From: Martinezella rhizogenes
GTDB taxonomy: Bacteria > Pseudomonadota > Alphaproteobacteria > Rhizobiales > Rhizobiaceae
NCBI GenBank assembly: GCA_013322215.1
Contig: JAAMEZ010000002.1
Span: 220,367-284,366 of the forward strand
Reading direction: 5' to 3'
Length of the DNA: 64,000 nucleotides
Shown: piece by piece, positions 59,729 through 64,000 of the stretch
Numbering within the stretch: the first letter of the stretch is position 1
How the letters are laid out: each line of letters begins with the position of its first letter
Notes under the pieces: generated by a model
Told to the model about the DNA's origin: nothing
The model's database searches: none
What the model saw: only the letters and a program-made list of their open reading frames with translations
Program-made: the position numbers and the translations under genes

Positions 59729-62080
59729 TTAATCCGCGAAGGTCAGATCAGCACGGATCAATGCCATACCAAGCGTTCGATCATCCGTCGTTCCCATCAA
59801 TATCGCTGGCGACGTGGCATCTGGAATCCTGATTTCTATCTCCTGGTAAGTCCTTTCTGCGCTCAGCGGCACGGACAACTCGTTGTCATCCTGTTTCGTC
59901 ACCGTCATGGTCTTCTGCCAATCGCCACTCTTGATCCGGCTTTCGAGTTCAACCGTGACTGGTCGTTGGGGGCTTGCTCCGAAAATGTTGAAATGGAGCG
60001 TCGCGAGACATTTCCTGGCATCACAACCGTTTGGAACGGGGAGAACCAGCTTCGCGACGGACTGGGACCAAACGTGATCCGCTTCCGGCGCATTCCATCC
60101 TTCGCTCAGGATGAATCCGATATCTTGCAGCGCTGTTCCGAACTCGATTGGAAAGGAAGTATGCGAGAGGATGGTTTTCAATAAGAGGTTGTGACCGCTC
60201 TCGGTTTGGTATTCAGGTCGCAGCCTGATTGCCGCAAATAGATCGCTGTCGCTCACAGACAGATAGGGCGATGCCTCGATCTTTTGAATTGTCGGATGAA
60301 GTGCGGCTTTTCGTTGGTCTGGGCAATAGAAGTCGGGAATATCACTCCATTCTTCCCTCAAACTCTCAGTGATCTTGGCCTGTGTTTGATCGAGACAGGG
60401 CCAGAGGTGCGCAGACCAAAGCGTATGGAGATATGGAACAATCACCGCATCCGTCTTTTGCATCGCAAGCAATCGCACGATATGACTGATCTTACTGTCA
60501 TCAAGCTGCCCACCCAAAGCCTGCATATCCGAAGGCCACTGGGTTTGCGCATCCGTAAGGTTTTTGTCTCCCCCTATATTGAAGGCTCGAAATCCTATCT
60601 TTGGCGCCAGATAGTTCACGATAAAATCATTTTGCCAAGGGACGAAAGCAACCGTTTCGTTTTGCTTGACGGCCTGGCGCAGTTTCTCGACCAAATCCGT
60701 CTCGATCTGAAGAAACTGCATCCTGTTGTCGGCGAGCGAGCGAAATCTCTCGGGAAGATTTGGAATATTAAGAAGCACAATCAAGGTGAGTGCTACGGCC
60801 GGCAGCTTATATCTCTTGTCAGAACTTGCCGAGCAGATGACGATCACCATCCATAATGCGAATATTCCGAGAGCAGACCACCGATAGGACGCGCGCATCG
60901 ATTTGAAGCCGGGCAACGTTTCGGAGATCCATGCATTCCCCGTCGGTGCTATAGCAAGCTGAGCCGGCATTTGCGCGCTTTGCTGGCCCGGCTGCGCGGT
61001 CCGAATTTCTGCAGGCTTAACGGAGTCGATTTTCAACGATGGTCCCAAGGCCATGTAGAAGGCGATCAGCGCCACGATCATGAAACACATCGAGAGATTG
61101 CGGCGTTTCCTGGCTCGCCACCAGGCCCATAACGCAATCGCGATCGTGGGGAGTGCAAAGGTTGTCTTCCAGACGGAGGCGTCGCCGAAGTATAGCTCAT
61201 CCGATCTTGCTACGCTTAAGCCGGACTTATCGAGGAGCCAATACATTCCTTTTGTTGGAACAAGGGCAAAAGATAAATCGAGTCCCCAGCCGCGAAAGAA
61301 ATCTATCGGACTTTGTTCGTAGCTATATCTGCCGATGTAGGCCGCAAACGCTATGTATGCGAGGAGAAAGCTGGCGATGTGAACAGGCAATGCTTTCGTC
61401 AACAGATCTCGGCGTTTTCTACCCTCCGATAGTAGGGAATAACCAAGGAGAATACTCGAGCCGACGGCAAACATCACAAAGGTGTAGCCATCCATGAAAA
61501 TCGAAATGAGAGCCGCGAGAAAATAAAAGGAGGCAGCCGAGACACGATTGACGGCCATTTCCAGCCGGAACAGGCGCAATGCCGCAAGAAAGTAAAAGGG
61601 CAGGAGGCCAATTCCCAATGAAAGCATCGAGTAGTTTGCATGCGCCCAGATAATCGGCATGCCCATCCACGCTATGGCGGCAAGGATTGAGAGAGCACGC
61701 ACCATCCCTAGGGACCGACAAATGAGATAGGCGGAGCAAAATGCAATCATGAGCCAAAGCGCAAATACGCCGGCATAGGCGTCAGCGGGGTGTAACCCCA
61801 ACCGGATCAGCCAGCTCATGGGGAGTGCGCCGGAAAGGCCGAAGGCGATCGCCGCCGGCAAAGGAATTCCAAAATCGTGGGCGTAAATATTCAGCCACCC
61901 GCGATTGGCTAAAGATTGCGCAAATCCGGAGGCCCATATCGCCTGTCCCAATGTCGGCGTCATGAGGAATGGCACCGCGCCGTGAAGCAGAAGCACCCAG
62001 GCGCCAGCCAGGACCGCAAAGATTACTTCCTGCACGGTCCAGTCAGTATCCCGCAATATATTCTGCTCACTAATTTCCAT
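59729..62080 (-). CDS. Large multi-pass membrane protein, GT-C glycosyltransferase-like
   Basis: 783 residues. About 11-12 membrane helices fill residues ~20-450 (first loop WASGFAQSLANRGWLNIYAHD); a soluble, periplasmic C-terminal part of ~330 residues follows and ends in beta-rich sequence. This is the plan of GT-C transferases that use lipid-linked sugars. The AT content is higher than in the flanking genes, as often in surface-polysaccharide loci. It starts 5 bp after the flippase-like gene. The exact function is unknown. Confidence 0.75.
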   Translation of the reverse strand: MEISEQNILRDTDWTVQEVIFAVLAGAWVLLLHGAVPFLMTPTLGQAIWASGFAQSLANRGWLNIYAHDFGIPLPAAIAFGLSGALPMSWLIRLGLHPADAYAGVFALWLMIAFCSAYLICRSLGMVRALSILAAIAWMGMPIIWAHANYSMLSLGIGLLPFYFLAALRLFRLEMAVNRVSAASFYFLAALISIFMDGYTFVMFAVGSSILLGYSLLSEGRKRRDLLTKALPVHIASFLLAYIAFAAYIGRYSYEQSPIDFFRGWGLDLSFALVPTKGMYWLLDKSGLSVARSDELYFGDASVWKTTFALPTIAIALWAWWRARKRRNLSMCFMIVALIAFYMALGPSLKIDSVKPAEIRTAQPGQQSAQMPAQLAIAPTGNAWISETLPGFKSMRASYRWSALGIFALWMVIVICSASSDKRYKLPAVALTLIVLLNIPNLPERFRSLADNRMQFLQIETDLVEKLRQAVKQNETVAFVPWQNDFIVNYLAPKIGFRAFNIGGDKNLTDAQTQWPSDMQALGGQLDDSKISHIVRLLAMQKTDAVIVPYLHTLWSAHLWPCLDQTQAKITESLREEWSDIPDFYCPDQRKAALHPTIQKIEASPYLSVSDSDLFAAIRLRPEYQTESGHNLLLKTILSHTSFPIEFGTALQDIGFILSEGWNAPEADHVWSQSVAKLVLPVPNGCDARKCLATLHFNIFGASPQRPVTVELESRIKSGDWQKTMTVTKQDDNELSVPLSAERTYQEIEIRIPDATSPAILMGTTDDRTLGMALIRADLTFAD

Positions 62081-62085
62081 TCAAA

Positions 62086-62979
62086 TTATCTCTGAAGCTT
62101 GATGCACATGAAGACGATGGCAACCGCCGCATCTCCAGCGAGGGTCACGATACGGTATCCCAGTGCGACCGCGGTTGCGTCACTGACCGATAAACCTGCG
62201 GTGGAAAGACCGGCGATGAGGAGCGCTTCACGTACGCCAAGTCCCCCGGGAGCGCCGGGAACGACAAAGCCGACGAGCCAGGCGGTTGTTCCTATGCCGA
62301 TGAGTTCAGATATCCCGACGGCGCCGATGAAGCTCCTGCAAAGTGCAGTCAGCAGCAAGCCGGCTCCAAGGAAAAATAGCACATAGATGACGAACGCTAC
62401 GGCGAGCGCCGAAAGCATTCGATAGCTAATTTTTGCGGTTTTCAAGCGAGCCGTGAGAACAATGCCGATTACCAGGGCGGCAATGCCGACTACCGCTATC
62501 AAGGCACCCACCAGCTGTGAATTATATCCATACAGGCTCAAGGCACGCACTAAAGTCGATTTGGCGAAAGCTATGGCGAGGACGGAGGCGGCGGATACGA
62601 TCGTCAGCAGTTCTCCAATTTGGGCGAAGGCCAGCGCCTTGTTTGAAGCCCCCGCCTTCTTCGCGAAGCCATAGCGTCCAACCATATGAAGCACGTTGCT
62701 TGGAAGGTATTTATAGATCTGGGTTCGCCCGCATATGACAAGCGCCTGCATCGTGCTTAGCGACGGGCCATCAGCCGCTGTCAGTAGGCGATGCCATGCC
62801 AGACCGACAAGCTGGAGAAGCGCTGCATAGGCCAAAATGGAGCCGAAAACGGTCGAGAGGAATAGCCCTGACGACAAGCTGTGGCGTATCCCATCGAAGG
62901 AACGATAGACGGTCGTACCCACGACGAGGATCGCAATCAAACTCAGCAGGGTGCCTGCGATGCGGGCATAAAATTTCAT
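62086..62979 (-). CDS. Flippase-like membrane protein (LPG synthase TM / UPF0104 family)
   Basis: 297 residues, about eight helices. The family motif is GAPGGLGVREALLIAGL near the C-terminal third. The family includes the membrane half of MprF and proteins in glycan pathways. The ATG at 62979 is used; a GTG at 63024 would overlap the methyltransferase gene and lacks a ribosome binding site. Confidence 0.82.
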   Translation of the reverse strand: MKFYARIAGTLLSLIAILVVGTTVYRSFDGIRHSLSSGLFLSTVFGSILAYAALLQLVGLAWHRLLTAADGPSLSTMQALVICGRTQIYKYLPSNVLHMVGRYGFAKKAGASNKALAFAQIGELLTIVSAASVLAIAFAKSTLVRALSLYGYNSQLVGALIAVVGIAALVIGIVLTARLKTAKISYRMLSALAVAFVIYVLFFLGAGLLLTALCRSFIGAVGISELIGIGTTAWLVGFVVPGAPGGLGVREALLIAGLSTAGLSVSDATAVALGYRIVTLAGDAAVAIVFMCIKLQR

Positions 62980-63016
62980 CTGCCCGGCCCCGGCAATGCC
63001 ACGGCTTCGCACCGCT

Positions 63017-63640
63017 TCACGCACGACGGCAAAGAACCATTGTCCAAGGGAGCGGTTTGCGGATCTCGACTATCGAAAACTTCGTTCGCAGAAGATCGAG
63101 AAACGCTGCGCTCGACCAATGCTGGATATGACCGGGAGTATTGCCCATATTCCGAATATATTTCCCGCGCGCCATGTTCAGGGCGCGCCAAAGCGGTTCT
63201 CGCGGCACACTTACAAGCAGGTAAGGGTTGGCCAAGGATTGTAAAACAGCCAGCGCACGGTCCGTTTGCGGAACATGCTCCAGCACTTCACAGCAAATGA
63301 CCAGTTCGGCGCTTGCCTCTGCTGCCGTCAAATCAAACAGCGAGCGGGTTTGGAATTTGGGCCCTATATTGCGCGCTTCGCATTGACCATTGGCTTCGGC
63401 GACGCTGCTCTCTTCCAGATCACTTCCGCGCACATTCCAGCCGCGATCATGCAATCGCATCGAAAGATTGCCTTCGCCGCAACCCACCTCATATGCATCG
63501 CGGGTGCCTGCCTTGTCAGCAAGCTCGTCGAAGCTGCTCAGGAAGCCATTCATCAAATAACGTGCGATCGGGTTTTGGGTATTATACTTGTCGTAATAAT
63601 TGCCCGCGACGTTATCATATGTTGGAAGGGCCTCGGCCAT
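63017..63640 (-). CDS. Class I SAM-dependent methyltransferase
   Basis: 207 residues. SAM motif AYEVGCGEGNLSMRLHDRGW, acidic residue in VRGSDLEESS, and VICCEVLEHVPQTDRAL as motif 4. It resembles methyltransferases found in polysaccharide and O-antigen loci, where they modify sugars. Operon with the two membrane proteins downstream. Confidence 0.87.
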   Translation of the reverse strand: MAEALPTYDNVAGNYYDKYNTQNPIARYLMNGFLSSFDELADKAGTRDAYEVGCGEGNLSMRLHDRGWNVRGSDLEESSVAEANGQCEARNIGPKFQTRSLFDLTAAEASAELVICCEVLEHVPQTDRALAVLQSLANPYLLVSVPREPLWRALNMARGKYIRNMGNTPGHIQHWSSAAFLDLLRTKFSIVEIRKPLPWTMVLCRRA

Positions 63641-63654
63641 CGTCTTTGTTCCGC

Positions 63655-63882
63655 TTATTTTGCCAGTCCCCGCTTGAGCTTGGTGAGACTAGATTGAATG
63701 GGTTGTCGTTCAGTTCCGAGCTGCTGCTGCAGCTGCTTGATCTTGATCTCTTCAAGCAGCCGCCTGTTAACCGCGATAAGTTCAGCCAAAACTCCGCTCA
63801 CGGCGATGATGCCAGCAAGTGCAACGTATGGCCCGCCCTGTTCGCAAGTAGAATTTTTAGATTCCTGCACAGTCTGCTTCAA
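63655..63882 (-). CDS. Possible small membrane-anchored coiled-coil protein
   Basis: 75 codons from a TTG: a hydrophobic stretch (YVALAGIIAVSGVLAELIAV) followed by a charged helix (RRLLEEIKIKQLQQQLGTE). It sits 14 bp upstream of the methyltransferase gene on the same strand. No clear ribosome binding site; it may be an open frame without function. Confidence 0.4.
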   Translation of the reverse strand: MKQTVQESKNSTCEQGGPYVALAGIIAVSGVLAELIAVNRRLLEEIKIKQLQQQLGTERQPIQSSLTKLKRGLAK

Positions 63883-63899
63883 CGTATTCGGTCTCGCGG

Positions 63900-64000
63900 T
63901 TATGCCGTGGCCAAGATGGATATCCGCGCGTCCGAAGCCTCAATAATCAACACGGCTTCAATGAGCCATTTGCACTGCTGGGCTTTCCGGACGCCGGTCA
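63900..64000 (-). CDS. Possible C-terminal end of a gene running off the right edge
   Basis: One minus-strand frame is open from the window edge for 32 codons to a TAA at 63902-63900 (it ends DARISILATA). It is too short to identify. Confidence 0.25.
   Translation of the reverse strand, partial: TGVRKAQQCKWLIEAVLIIEASDARISILATA

Overview
The window reads as chromosomal DNA of an alphaproteobacterium of the Rhizobium/Agrobacterium group. The reasons are a PhyR-NepR-EcfG general stress locus, a hemin uptake operon with HmuP and RirA-type iron boxes, thuAB, a Porin_2-type porin, and intergenic palindromic repeats of the kind common in rhizobia. An OlsC-like lipid hydroxylase hints at the R. tropici side of the genus, but this is inference. 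Gene density is high. I see no rRNA, tRNA, CRISPR array, insertion sequence or prophage.

Layout. 1-1632: preA (cut by the window edge) and preT, reductive pyrimidine catabolism. 1943-6125: the general stress response core (HWE kinase, PhyR, NepR, EcfG) with four good EcfG-type promoters and one near-match; one of them appears to drive an undescribed small RNA (about 1974-2096), another a DUF883 membrane protein. 6149-13367: hemin transport (hmuPSTUV), TonB, and an iron-box-controlled DUF2325/heme-monooxygenase operon. 13409-14183: DUF423 protein and truncated hemoglobin. 14274-24954: a LacI-controlled sugar or glycoside import and oxidation cluster (Gfo/Idh dehydrogenase, TIM-barrel isomerase, four-gene ABC transporter), then a TetR/SMR pair and thuAB. 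25938-27956: a fluoride riboswitch in front of CLC-F and FluC/CrcB. 28255-37500: a membrane-themed block with a lipid hydroxylase, flotillin/YqiJ/PspA-like genes, a 1107-residue fusion enzyme and a sterol-desaturase-family protein. 37634-47632: acetyltransferases, a PdxR/MocR pair, an AraC/PhyH pair, a phosphatase, small membrane proteins, an RpiR regulator, a luciferase-like oxidoreductase and a cupin. 47693-50773: EptA, a receiver-only response regulator and an LpxF-like phosphatase, probably lipid A remodelling. 50984-56966: VOC protein, DGPF/ECF42 pair, MFS/LysR pair, GNAT and cupin. 57323-59498: porin, a small secreted protein and a frameshifted small gene. 59729-64000: a polysaccharide-type set (large GT-C-like membrane protein, flippase-like protein, methyltransferase).

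Most unusual items: (1) one polypeptide (32959-36282) joining E1-alpha, E1-beta, a lipoyl domain and a ketoacyl synthase III, with catalytic residues visible in each part but no E2 acyltransferase domain; it could prime chain elongation directly from a 2-oxoacid. (2) A PspA/IM30-like protein (31555-32700) with an in-frame N-terminal extension resembling the N-terminal domain of TnpB nucleases, and a strong internal ribosome binding site exactly at the PspA start. (3) An EcfG-driven small RNA with a C-rich loop next to the stress-response genes.
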